Source: JACVRW01 sp036519295 (lineage in GTDB: Bacteria > Actinomycetota > Thermoleophilia > Solirubrobacterales > Thermoleophilaceae). Taken from it: DNA of 57,119 bases. The position numbers and the translations under genes were made by a program. Positions 44,108 to 52,130 of the stretch are shown here, in pieces. The stretch is from positions 1 to 57,119 of the forward strand of contig DATDLN010000172.1 in the NCBI GenBank assembly GCA_036519295.1. The letters are read 5' to 3'. The first letter of the stretch is position 1. Every line of letters begins with the position of its first letter. Under the pieces are notes generated by a model that had not been told where the DNA came from, did no database searches, and saw only the letters and a list, made by a program, of their open reading frames with translations.

Positions 44108-44685
44108 GGCGCCGCCCGATCCACAGCGAGATTCAGCTCGAGCACGTTCACGCCGGGCTCGCCGAGCACGCCCAGCGCGCGGAAGTCCGTGTTGTCATCC
44201 ACGAGCTGGAGCACCCGGCCGGGCGGGAGACCGCGCTCCTCGGCCACTCGCCGCGCCTGGATGCGCGCGTTGGCCTGCGAGATGTGAGGGTCGACGCCGG
44301 AGGCGGTCGTCTGCACCGCGTCCGGCGGCACGTCGGCGGCCCGGAGGCCGGGATTGAAGGGTCGCTCGCGACGGAGGTAGGCGGCGAGGGTCTTCTTGAA
44401 GAGGTCGCTCAGCTTCCTGCTGTTCGGCCCGAGGTTGTTGAAGAGAGTGACGTTGGCCCTGTAGTCGGTTGCGGAGGGGCGAGAGTGGAAGTAGCGCGGT
44501 CCCCGGAACTGCTGGCCGATCAGGCGCGAGCCGACGACCTTGCCGTCGCGCTCGACCTGGCTCCCGTCGGCCTTGTTCGGCCACAGCACCTGGGCGACAC
44601 CGGTGGTGAGAAGCGGATAGGCAAGGCCGAGCACGAGCGTGAAGACGACGATCGCCAGGATGGAGTTGGTGAGGTCGCGTCGCAT
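44104..44685 (-). CDS. kdpC: Potassium-transporting ATPase subunit KdpC
   Basis: A 193-residue subunit with one N-terminal membrane helix (ILAIVVFTLVLGLAYPLL) and a periplasmic domain. Blocks SRLIGQQFRGPRYFHSRPSATDY, ASGVDPHISQANARIQARRVAEERGL and GVNVLELNLAVD are typical KdpC. It stabilises the KdpA-KdpB complex. The ATG at 44685 lies 2 bases after the kdpA stop. A 137-codon longer open frame is a shadow of kdpA. Confidence 0.95.
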
Positions 44686-44687
44686 TG

Positions 44688-46445
44688 TCAGAAGAGCTGG
44701 TCGGTGAGTGCTTGGACGATCGGGCCCAGCAGGAGGGCCGGGAAGAAGGTGAGCGCGGCCACGATCACGATCACGAAGATGAGGAGGAACACGAACGTGG
44801 GCGTGTCGGTGCGGAACGTCCCCGCGCCAGGCGGCGCGACGCGCTTTGTGGCCAGCGAGCCGGCGACGGCGAGCGCCGCGAACATTGGGACGAAGCGGGC
44901 GAAGAGCATCGTCACGCCGCCCAGGAGATCGGCGAAGGTGATGCCGAAAGCGCCCACGTTGCCGGGGGCGTTCGGCTGCACGAAGCCCGAATAGCCGGCG
45001 AAGGCCGAGCCGTTGTTGTTCCCCTGGGACGTGTAGGCGTAGAGGGTCTCCGAAAACCCCTGAGGGCCCGAGTTGAAGATCGACGGCGCGCCCCACTTGG
45101 TTGCGATCGCGAGCGCTGTGGTCGCGAGCACCGCGAGCGCCGTGTAGAGGGTCCCGATGAGGGTGAGCTTGACCTCGCGCGCCTCGATCTTCTTGCCGAG
45201 GTACTCGGGCGTCCGTCCGACCATCAGGCCCGCGATGAACACCGCCAGAAGGACGAACAGCAGCATGCCGTAGAGGCCCGACCCGACCCCGCCGAAGATG
45301 ACTTCCCCGGTCATCATGTTCACGAGCGGCACGGCGCCGCCGGCGCCCGTATAAGAGTCGAGGGCCGAGTTCACGGACCCATTCGAGGCGCCGGTGGTGG
45401 CCGCGGTCCAGAGGGCGCTGTTCGCTATCCCGAAGCGCTGCTCCTTGCCCTCGAGGTTTCCGCCCGTCGTGCCGTCCGCGGAGGCCGTGGCGACCTCGGC
45501 GTCCTTCTGCGCAGGCGAGCCGTTCTGCTCCGCTCCGTAGGCGAGAGCGATCGTGGCGACGAGCATGACCGCCATAGCGGCGTACAGGGCCCAGCCCTGG
45601 CGGCGGTTCCCCACCATGCGGCCGAATGTCGCGGTGAGCGCGGCCGGGATCAGAAGGATGAAGAGGAGCTCGACGAAGTTCGAGAAGGCGGTGGCGTTCT
45701 CAAACGGGAAGGCGCTGTTGACGTTGAAGAAGCCGCCCCCGTTCGTCCCGAGCTGCTTGATGGCGATCTGCGAGGCGGCCGGCCCGAGGGCGAGCGTCTG
45801 ATCGAAGCCCTGGACGGTCTGGTAGGCGACCGAGCCGCTGAGCGTCTGGATCACGCCCTGGGAGACGAGGACGAGCGCGGCGACGAACGAGAGCGGGAGG
45901 AGGATGTACAGGAGCGTCCGGGTGAGGTCCTGCCAGAAGTTGCCGAGCTCGGCGAGGCCGTGGCTGGCGAAGCCCCGGATCACGGCGACGAGCACGGCCA
46001 TCCCGACCGCGGCGGAGACGAAGTTCTGCACCGAGAGCCCCGCCATCTGCGAGAAGTAGGAGAGCGTCGTCTCGCCGCCGTAGTACTGCCAGTTCGTGTT
46101 TGAGATGAAGGACGAGGCGGTGTTGAACGAGACGTCCCAGCTGCCCGAGTGGAAGCCCTCGGGGTTGAAGGGGTGGATTCCCTGCGTTCGCAGGATCACG
46201 TAGAGGACGACGAAGAAGAGCGCGCTGAACACGAGCGTCGTGCGGGCGTACGCCTTCCAGTCCTGCTGGACATGCGGGTTCACCCGCAGCAGCCGGTACG
46301 TCACGCCCTCGAGCGGACCAAGCACGGGCGTGAGCAGCACGCGCTCGCCGCGGTAGACGCGCGCCATGTAGGCGCCGAGAAGCGGCGTGAGCGCGGTGAG
46401 GACCGCGAGGTAGATCGCGATCTGCAGCCAGCCTTGGGCGGTCAC
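44688..46445 (-). CDS. kdpA: Potassium-transporting ATPase, channel subunit KdpA
   Basis: A 585-residue, ten-helix channel subunit of the superfamily of K+ transporters. It starts with GTG (TAQGWLQIAIYLAVL), the normal KdpA N-terminus, overlapping the kdpF stop (GTGA). Selectivity-filter-like loops include NTASSFISNTNWQYYGGE, GTNGGGFFNVNSAFPFEN, TTGASNGSVN and GNNNGSAFAGY, each with the conserved Gly. Slightly longer than E. coli KdpA (557), owing to a loop near residues 300-330. Confidence 0.96.
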   Translation of the reverse strand: MTAQGWLQIAIYLAVLTALTPLLGAYMARVYRGERVLLTPVLGPLEGVTYRLLRVNPHVQQDWKAYARTTLVFSALFFVVLYVILRTQGIHPFNPEGFHSGSWDVSFNTASSFISNTNWQYYGGETTLSYFSQMAGLSVQNFVSAAVGMAVLVAVIRGFASHGLAELGNFWQDLTRTLLYILLPLSFVAALVLVSQGVIQTLSGSVAYQTVQGFDQTLALGPAASQIAIKQLGTNGGGFFNVNSAFPFENATAFSNFVELLFILLIPAALTATFGRMVGNRRQGWALYAAMAVMLVATIALAYGAEQNGSPAQKDAEVATASADGTTGGNLEGKEQRFGIANSALWTAATTGASNGSVNSALDSYTGAGGAVPLVNMMTGEVIFGGVGSGLYGMLLFVLLAVFIAGLMVGRTPEYLGKKIEAREVKLTLIGTLYTALAVLATTALAIATKWGAPSIFNSGPQGFSETLYAYTSQGNNNGSAFAGYSGFVQPNAPGNVGAFGITFADLLGGVTMLFARFVPMFAALAVAGSLATKRVAPPGAGTFRTDTPTFVFLLIFVIVIVAALTFFPALLLGPIVQALTDQLF

Positions 46446-46531
46446 AGACGCTCGCCCCGTAGCAGCGCGTAGAGCAGATACACGGCGACGAGGATCGAGA
46501 CGACGAGACCGAACAGCTCGGCCCCGCTCAT
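46442..46531 (-). CDS. kdpF: KdpF, 29-residue subunit of the K+ ATPase
   Basis: A 29-residue single-helix peptide: a short polar start, then LFGLVVSILVAVYLLYALL, ending in RGERL. This is the standard KdpF layout (lipid-like stabiliser of KdpFABC), including the YLLYALLRGE ending common to the family. The stop overlaps the kdpA GTG and the start overlaps the stop of the 28-residue peptide before it. Confidence 0.9.
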   Translation of the reverse strand: MSGAELFGLVVSILVAVYLLYALLRGERL

Positions 46532-46614
46532 ACGCGATCGAGGCCCTCGAGCAGGAAGAACATCGCCGCGAACGCGACGAGCGCGATGAGGATGGCGAGG
46601 AGGTCGGCGCCCAT
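46528..46614 (-). CDS. 28-residue membrane peptide upstream of KdpF
   Basis: A 28-residue frame: one hydrophobic helix (ADLLAILIALVAFAAMFFLLEG) ending in LDRV. Its ATG at 46614 is 2 bases after the stop of the 155-residue gene and its TGA overlaps the kdpF ATG. It resembles KdpF in size and topology but not in its end. The coupling to both neighbours supports translation; a Kdp accessory peptide is the simplest reading. Not experimentally known to me. Confidence 0.6.
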   Translation of the reverse strand: MGADLLAILIALVAFAAMFFLLEGLDRV

Positions 46615-46616
46615 GG

Positions 46617-47084
46617 TCAGTGGAGGAGCAGCGCCGCGCGAATGCGGCGGACCGTGTGGTCGAGAGTGTCCTCGCTGTTCGGGTCGAAGAGCGGTGAATC
46701 GCCGCTCGTGAGGAACGGCTCGAGCAGTGCGAGGCCGCGGACCTGCAGGGTGTCCTCGACGCGAAGAAGATTGGCCAGCTCGGTCAGCTGGGCCCGCTCC
46801 TGGAGGATCTCCGCCCGGCGCACCGGGACGGCCGCGGTGAACGAGCTGGGCGGCTCCTCGGCGGCGTCGAGGATGCGCTTGATACCGGCCGCGAACGAGC
46901 GACGGCAGCGACGCGAGAGCAGCTGCTGCGCCCGATAGCTCAGCTCCGGACTCGAGGAGGGAAGGATGCCCTGCGCGAGCCGCCGGTCGAGGGCGCGGCG
47001 GTGCAGCCAGACACGACCACGAACGAGGCGCGGCCTGTGGCTTTCGCGCCCGACGGGGCGGCGATGTGCGACCGAGGTTGACAT
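46617..47084 (-). CDS. Uncharacterised 155-residue protein in kdp operon
   Basis: Not recognised by function. A soluble, Arg-rich helical protein of 155 residues: RRALDRRLAQGILPSSSPELSYRAQQLLSRRCRRSFAAGIKRIL, then RRAEILQERAQLTELANLL and the ending RGLALLEPFLTSGDSPLFDP. It starts at ATG 47084 (13 codons of longer frame rejected) and lies between the two-component genes and the Kdp structural genes on the same strand, so it should be expressed with them. No cysteine pair, membrane helix or nucleotide motif is evident. Confidence 0.7.
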   Translation of the reverse strand: MSTSVAHRRPVGRESHRPRLVRGRVWLHRRALDRRLAQGILPSSSPELSYRAQQLLSRRCRRSFAAGIKRILDAAEEPPSSFTAAVPVRRAEILQERAQLTELANLLRVEDTLQVRGLALLEPFLTSGDSPLFDPNSEDTLDHTVRRIRAALLLH

Positions 47085-47104
47085 GCAAGAAGCATCGCGC
47101 CCAC

Positions 47105-47157
47105 GCCGTGAAGGGCCCGTCAAGAATCGAGCGGCCGGCGTAAAGATGCCGTGAAGG
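47105..47157 (-). promoter_or_regulatory. Direct repeat between kdpE and the kdp structural genes
   Basis: GCCGTGAAGG occurs twice (47105-47114 and 47148-47157), start to start 43 bp, about four helical turns. It fills the only gap between kdpE and the structural genes (73 bp), where a KdpE-controlled promoter would be expected. TTTACG lies between them on the minus strand. Candidate KdpE site; unproven. Confidence 0.35.
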
Positions 47158-47844
47158 TCACCCTCCGAAGCGGTATCCGATGCCCGGATCGGTCAGAACG
47201 TGCCGGGGAGAGGAGGGGGCGGGCTCGATCTTCCGGCGCAGGTTGGCCACGTGCACCCGCAGCACCTGCGTGTCGTCCTCGAAGCCCGGGCCCCAGACCT
47301 CACCGAGCAGCGCGCGGTGCGTCATCAGGCGGCCGCGGTTCTGCATCAGCACTCGCAGCAGCTCGTATTCAGTGGGCGTCAGATGCACCACGTCGCCGTT
47401 CACGGTCACCTGGTGGGCGACAAGGTCGAGCTCGAGCCCCTCGGCGCGCAGTACGGGCTCGTCGGGCTCGCCGCGGCCGGCTCGCCGCAGGGCCGCCCGC
47501 AGGCGGGCGATCAGCTCCTCGGTTCCGAACGGCTTCGTCACGTAGTCGTCCGCTCCCGCCTCGAGCGCGCGGACCTTTTCTGCCTCGTCGCCGACGGCGG
47601 AGAGCACGATGATCGGCATCTCGCTCCATTCCCGGATTGAGCGGCAGATGTCCACGCCGTTCCCGTCCGGGAGAATCAGGTCGAGGATCGCCGCGTCGGG
47701 CGGTCGCACGGCGAGGGCGTCGAGCGCCTCCTGGACGCTCCCGGCGGTGGACACTTCGAAGCCGGCCTCTCGCAGGATCACCCGCATGGCTCGCAGGAGC
47801 TGGCGCTCGTCGTCGACGACGAGAACGCGCCGCTCCCCCGTCAC
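47158..47844 (-). CDS. kdpE: Response regulator KdpE (OmpR family)
   Basis: A 228-residue response regulator. The receiver has acidic DDE at 11-13, phosphoacceptor Asp55 in ILDLILPDGNG, and the Lys in VTKPFG. The C-terminal winged helix (about 130-228) includes HLTPTEYELLRVLMQNRGRLMTHRALLGEVWG and VHVANLRRKIEP. That ending matches KdpE best. It begins with GTG overlapping the histidine kinase stop (GTGA). It should activate the kdp genes when potassium is low. Confidence 0.93.
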   Translation of the reverse strand: MTGERRVLVVDDERQLLRAMRVILREAGFEVSTAGSVQEALDALAVRPPDAAILDLILPDGNGVDICRSIREWSEMPIIVLSAVGDEAEKVRALEAGADDYVTKPFGTEELIARLRAALRRAGRGEPDEPVLRAEGLELDLVAHQVTVNGDVVHLTPTEYELLRVLMQNRGRLMTHRALLGEVWGPGFEDDTQVLRVHVANLRRKIEPAPSSPRHVLTDPGIGYRFGG

Positions 47845-49226
47845 GACGCGGGGGCTGGTGCCGGAGCCGGCAGCGGGAACTGGATCACGAAGCTCGTGCC
47901 CTGGCCCGGAAGCGACTCGGCCCGGATCCGGCCGCCGTTCGCCTCCAGGAAGCCACGCGCGATCGCGAGGCCCAGCCCCGAGCCGCCGCCCTCGCCCTCA
48001 CGCCCACGGTGGAACGGCTCGAAGACCCGCTCGAGGTCCTCTCTCGGGATCCCCGGACCGCGGTCGGAGATCCGCAGCACGAGCAGTCGGCCTCCCGTCC
48101 GGGCCCGGATGCTCACGGGCCCGTCGCCGGCGAACTGGATCTCGTTCTCCAGCACGTTGGCGATCGCGCGCTCCAGCTGGGCGGCGTCCGCGTTCAGCGC
48201 GGGGAGGTCTGGATCGATCTGCACGTCGAAGCCCGCCGGCGGCGCCGGGACGGCGTCGATCGCGGCCCGAACGACCTCGTCGAGACCCACCCAATCCAGC
48301 CGCGGCGCCACGCCGCCCGCCTGAATTCGGGTGAGATCGAGCAGGTTGTCCACCAAACGGGAGAGCCGCGCGCTCTCGCTCCTGATGACTGAGGCGAGCT
48401 CGCGCCGCGACTCCTCGGAGAGGGTGTCGGAGGCGAGCCCGTCGGCGGCGGTCGTGATCGCCGTCAGCGGCGACCGCAGGTCGTGCGAGACCGAGCGCAG
48501 CAGCGTCGTCTTCATCACGTTGGAGCGCCGGAGCGCCTTGGTCTCGATCACCTGCGACTCGAGCTCGTCCCGCTTGCGGACGGCACCGACGAGGGTCTCG
48601 AGCCCCGGGACGACCCGGTCCTGCAGCACGTCCAGCACTGCGCGGTCGGTTCCCGCCGGGACCAGCACCGTGCCGATTCGGCTTCCGCCGACGATCAGCG
48701 GAAGCGCGCGCCGGCGCTCGTCGCTGTCGACCCAGGCGAGCTCGATCGTCACCGACGGCAGGTCGAAGGCGGCTGCGATTCGCTGCCCGACCGCCCTGAG
48801 CGATTCTGCGACGGACCCAGTGCCGAGCAGGATCCGACCCATCTCCGCCAGGAGGTCGGCCTCGCTGCGGCGGCGCTCGGCCTCCTCGGCCCGCGCGCGG
48901 CTGGCGTCGGCAAGGGCGCTCACGACCACGGCCGCGACGAGGAACACGGCCAGCGCGACCCAGTTTTCCTCCTCCGCGATGCTGAACCGGCCCGTGGGCG
49001 GGATGTGGAAGAAGTTCCACGCCATGGCGCCGGCGACGGCGGTGGGAAGCGCCAGCCAGAGACCCCAGTAGCCCGCCACGAGCAGGACCGCGAGCAGGTA
49101 GAGCACGCTCGTCGAAACGACCGGCACGACCTCCTTGAGCGGATAGATCAGCGCCGTGATGAGCGCGAGCGATCCAACGGCCACGACGATGCCGGTGGCG
49201 ACGGAGCGCTCTCGAATGGGACGCAC
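47841..49226 (-). CDS. KdpD-type sensor histidine kinase lacking the N-terminal domain
   Basis: A 461-residue sensor kinase equal to the C-terminal half of KdpD. Four membrane helices in residues 10-105 form a DUF4118 domain (VSTSVLYLLAVLLVAGYWG and WNFFHIPPTGRFSI), a GAF-like segment follows, then the H-box SHDLRSPLTAI (His248), N-box NVLENEIQFA, and G-boxes DRGPGIP and GSGLGLAI. GTG at 49226 gives this topology. The Walker-type KdpD domain is encoded separately at 40461-41570. It phosphorylates KdpE, whose gene it overlaps. Confidence 0.92.
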   Translation of the reverse strand: MRPIRERSVATGIVVAVGSLALITALIYPLKEVVPVVSTSVLYLLAVLLVAGYWGLWLALPTAVAGAMAWNFFHIPPTGRFSIAEEENWVALAVFLVAAVVVSALADASRARAEEAERRRSEADLLAEMGRILLGTGSVAESLRAVGQRIAAAFDLPSVTIELAWVDSDERRRALPLIVGGSRIGTVLVPAGTDRAVLDVLQDRVVPGLETLVGAVRKRDELESQVIETKALRRSNVMKTTLLRSVSHDLRSPLTAITTAADGLASDTLSEESRRELASVIRSESARLSRLVDNLLDLTRIQAGGVAPRLDWVGLDEVVRAAIDAVPAPPAGFDVQIDPDLPALNADAAQLERAIANVLENEIQFAGDGPVSIRARTGGRLLVLRISDRGPGIPREDLERVFEPFHRGREGEGGGSGLGLAIARGFLEANGGRIRAESLPGQGTSFVIQFPLPAPAPAPAS

Positions 49227-49264
49227 GGCTTGAATGGTGACCGATGAGTAGGGTGGGTTGGCGG

Positions 49265-50689
49265 ATGAATGCGTTTGCCGAGCTCGGCCTGTCCGCACCC
49301 ACGCTGGAGGCGCTCGCCCACCTGGGGTACGAGCGCCCCACGCCGATCCAGGAGCAGGCAATCCCGCCGCTGCTCGAGGGCCGCGACGTGATCGGTCAGG
49401 CTCAGACCGGCACCGGGAAGACGGCCGCCTTCGGGCTGCCGATGATCGAGTACGCCGACCCCGAGGATCCGGAGGTGCAGGCGCTCGTCCTCACCCCGAC
49501 CCGCGAGCTCTGCATTCAGGTGACTCAGGCGCTGCGTGCCTACAGCGGGCGCCACGGACTCCAGCTCGTCGCCGTCTTCGGCGGCGCCCCGATCCGCGAC
49601 CAGGCGACGCGCCTCAAGGAGGCCCAGATCGTGGTGGGCACGGTCGGGCGAGTGATGGACATGATCGACCGCCACCACCTGTTTCTCGACCAGGCTCGCT
49701 ACGTGGTCCTCGACGAGGCCGACGAGATGCTCGACCTCGGCTTCCTCGAGGACGTCGAGGCGATCCTGCGCCGCTGCCCGATGGGACGGCAGACCGCGCT
49801 CTTCAGCGCGACCGTGCCGCCGGAGATCCGGCGCCTGGCGGACACCTTCATGCACGACCCCGTGGAGATCAAGGTGCGGGCCGCCACGCTCACGATCGAC
49901 ACGGTCGATCACTACTACGTCGAGGTCCCGGATCGGGAGAAGCCCGACGCGTTGGTGCGCGTGCTGAAGGACGAGCGTCCCGACCAGGCAATTGTGTTCG
50001 TGCGCACCAAGGTGGGAGTCGACCGCCTCGGCAGGCGCCTGGGCGACGCCGGCGTGCGCGTCAAGACGCTCCACGGCGACATGCCGCAGGGCCAGCGCGA
50101 CGGAGTGATGATCGCCTTCAAGGGCGGCCGCGAGCGGTTGCTCGTCGCAACCGACGTGGCGGCCCGCGGCCTCGACATCACCGGCGTGAGCCACGTCGTG
50201 AACTACGACATTCCCAACTCCCCCGACATCTACGTGCACCGCATCGGGCGCACCGGGCGCGCCGGGGAAAGCGGGCGCGCGATCACCCTGATCACGCCGC
50301 GCCAGCGCCGCGATCTCGAGGCCATCGAGCGCCATGCGAACACCGAGATTGACCGCTGGGCGCCCGGCGACGGCAGGCCGCGGCCGGAGCGCGCCGAGCG
50401 CGAGACCCGCAGGCCGCGGCACACGAAGCCGCACAGCCGTGACGGCGTGCCGTACGCGAAGCTGATCGTGGGCGCCGGCCGCAGCGACGGGCTGGAGCCC
50501 GCCGACGTGGTGGAGGCGATCGTGGACAACACCCACCTCGAGAACGACGACGTTCGGCACGTTCGCGTTCTCGAGCGCTTCAGCTTCGTGGAGGTACCGG
50601 CCTCACGCGCAGGCGAGGTGGCGGAGAAGGTGAGCGGCAATCGAGTCCGAGGCAGCGAGCTTCGGGTGGAGGTGACAAGAAGGCGATGA
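49265..50689 (+). CDS. DEAD-box RNA helicase with DbpA-type RNA-binding domain
   Basis: A 474-residue helicase. Q motif (FAELGLSAPTLEAL...PTPIQEQAI), AQTGTGKT, PTRELCIQV, DEADEM, SAT, then FVRTKVGVDRL, ATDVAARGLDI and HRIGRTGRAG are all intact. Residues about 400-474 match the DbpA/CsdA RNA-binding domain (YAKLIVGAGRSDGLEPADVVEAI). It likely works in ribosome assembly or RNA decay and cold adaptation. ATG at 49265 is preferred; an ATG 7 codons upstream is possible. Its stop overlaps the cyclophilin start (ATGA). Confidence 0.92.
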   Translation: MNAFAELGLSAPTLEALAHLGYERPTPIQEQAIPPLLEGRDVIGQAQTGTGKTAAFGLPMIEYADPEDPEVQALVLTPTRELCIQVTQALRAYSGRHGLQLVAVFGGAPIRDQATRLKEAQIVVGTVGRVMDMIDRHHLFLDQARYVVLDEADEMLDLGFLEDVEAILRRCPMGRQTALFSATVPPEIRRLADTFMHDPVEIKVRAATLTIDTVDHYYVEVPDREKPDALVRVLKDERPDQAIVFVRTKVGVDRLGRRLGDAGVRVKTLHGDMPQGQRDGVMIAFKGGRERLLVATDVAARGLDITGVSHVVNYDIPNSPDIYVHRIGRTGRAGESGRAITLITPRQRRDLEAIERHANTEIDRWAPGDGRPRPERAERETRRPRHTKPHSRDGVPYAKLIVGAGRSDGLEPADVVEAIVDNTHLENDDVRHVRVLERFSFVEVPASRAGEVAEKVSGNRVRGSELRVEVTRRR

Positions 50690-51147
50690 CCCAGACCACG
50701 ATGCACACGAACCACGGTCCGATCGAGATCGAGCTGTTCGACGAGGACGCGCCGAAGACGGTCGACAACTTCCTCAAGCTCTCGCGCGACGGCTTCTACG
50801 ACGGCCTGATCTTCCACCGCGTGATCAAGGACTTCATGATCCAGGGTGGCTGTCCGCTCGGGACGGGGACCGGCGGTCCGGGCTACGAGTTCGAGGACGA
50901 GATCAACGAGCACAAGGTCGTGCGCGGCGCCCTGGCGATGGCGAATGCCGGCCCGAACACGAACGGCAGCCAGTTCTTCATAGTCACGACCGACGCCGCT
51001 CCCTGGCTCGACGGCAAGCACACGGTCTTCGGGCGGGTCGCGGACGGCATGGACGCGGTCGATGCGATCGAGGGCCTCGAGACCGGCGCCCGGGACCGGC
51101 CGGTCGAGGATGCCAAGATCGAACGCGTGGAGGTCCATGAGAGTTGA
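50686..51147 (+). CDS. Peptidyl-prolyl cis-trans isomerase (cyclophilin type)
   Basis: A 153-residue cytoplasmic cyclophilin. It isomerises Xaa-Pro bonds in protein folding. The core FYDGLIFHRVIKDFMIQGGCP (catalytic Arg and Phe), GPNTNGSQFFIVT and WLDGKHTVFGRVADGMD are complete. There is no signal peptide, so it is cytosolic. It is coupled to the helicase by a 4-base overlap and to the thioredoxin-like gene by an 11-base overlap. Confidence 0.95.
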   Translation: MTQTTMHTNHGPIEIELFDEDAPKTVDNFLKLSRDGFYDGLIFHRVIKDFMIQGGCPLGTGTGGPGYEFEDEINEHKVVRGALAMANAGPNTNGSQFFIVTTDAAPWLDGKHTVFGRVADGMDAVDAIEGLETGARDRPVEDAKIERVEVHES

Positions 51148-51460
51148 GTTCCTGTGGTGGGAGGGGTGCCCGTCCCATCCCGAGGCGCTCGCCGAGCTGC
51201 GCGATGTGCTGCGCTCCGAGAACCTGGACCCGGACCTCGTGGAGCGGCGCGAGATCGCGACGGACGAGCAGGCCGCTCGCGAGCGCTTCCCCGGCTCGCC
51301 AACGATCCTGATCGACGGCGAGGACGTGGTTGCGCCCGACGACGGTGAGCCCTTCTCGCTCACCTGCCGGGTCTACCGCCTGCGCGACGGCAGGTACTCG
51401 GCGACCCCCGATGCCGACGTCTTGAGAGCAGCAGTGCGACGTGCAAAGGAGAACCGATGA
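51137..51460 (+). CDS. Thioredoxin-fold protein with single-Cys WEGCPSH motif
   Basis: A 107-residue small thioredoxin-like protein. It starts RVEFLWWEGCPSHPEALAEL, which has the strand-Cys-helix arrangement of this fold with C-x2-H in place of C-x2-C. Later PTILIDGEDVV contains the cis-Pro of thioredoxins. Such proteins are found near mercury and peroxide genes in actinobacteria, but a function is not established. It overlaps the genes before (11 bp) and after (4 bp). Confidence 0.75.
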   Translation: MRVEFLWWEGCPSHPEALAELRDVLRSENLDPDLVERREIATDEQAARERFPGSPTILIDGEDVVAPDDGEPFSLTCRVYRLRDGRYSATPDADVLRAAVRRAKENR

Positions 51461-51975
51461 CGCTTGCAATCAGAGAGAAGGCCCCCGAGTTCACCCTCCC
51501 CGACACCGATGGGCGGCACCACTCGCTTCCGGTGGGCCAGGTGACCGCGGTGATCTTCACCTGCAACCACTGCCCCTACGCCCTCGCCTGGCACGACCGG
51601 ATCCTGCGGGTCGCCCGCGACTACGACGACGTGCGCTTCTTCGCGATCAACCCGAATGACGCCGAGCGCTACCCGGGCGACTCCTACGAGGCGATGCGCG
51701 AGCGCGTCGAGCGCGACGGCGGCTGGCCGCTGCCCTACCTGCACGACGAGTCGCAGGACGTGGCGCGCGCCTACGGGGCGAAGACCACGCCGCACATCTT
51801 CGTGATCGACACCGACGGCGCCGTGCGCTACGCGGGAGCGCCGGACGCCGACCACCGCGACCCGAGCCTGGACGCGGTTTGGCTGCGCGAGGCGCTCGAC
51901 GCGGTGCGGGCCGGCGAAGAGCCGGCGCGGGCGGAGACGGAGCCGGTGGGGTGCAGCGTGAAGTGGAGGCAGTAG
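51457..51975 (+). CDS. AhpC/TSA-like thioredoxin family protein
   Basis: A 172-residue redoxin. The N-terminus REKAPEFTLPDTDGRHHSL and TAVIFTCNHCPYALAWHDRI give the CxxC active site (CNHC, about residues 33-36), FAINPNDAERYPGDSYEAM follows, and cis-Pro lies in TTPHIFVID. This pattern is that of the thioredoxin family next to peroxiredoxins (CNHCPY group). It ends with a Cys near the C-terminus (VGCSVKW). Last gene of the helicase-cyclophilin-thioredoxin unit. Confidence 0.88.
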   Translation: MTLAIREKAPEFTLPDTDGRHHSLPVGQVTAVIFTCNHCPYALAWHDRILRVARDYDDVRFFAINPNDAERYPGDSYEAMRERVERDGGWPLPYLHDESQDVARAYGAKTTPHIFVIDTDGAVRYAGAPDADHRDPSLDAVWLREALDAVRAGEEPARAETEPVGCSVKWRQ

Positions 51976-52062
51976 GGCTCCGGCCGGGCTGCTCTCCGCC
52001 GGCCGGGTATGGGTGCCGGGTAAGGGGTGACAGCGACGAAATGTTCGTGCCATCCTGGATTA

Positions 52063-52079
52063 CACCGGCAGTGCCGGTG
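52063..52079. terminator. 7-bp hairpin between converging genes
   Basis: CACCGGC (52063-52069), loop AGT, GCCGGTG (52073-52079). Located between the redoxin stop (51975) and the HAD gene stop (52131) on the other strand; serves as a likely two-way terminator without a uridine run. Confidence 0.5.
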
Positions 52080-52130
52080 CAGGCCAGGACGGTAAACGCC
52101 AGGCGGCCGGTCCGCGACCCCCTACCCGCC

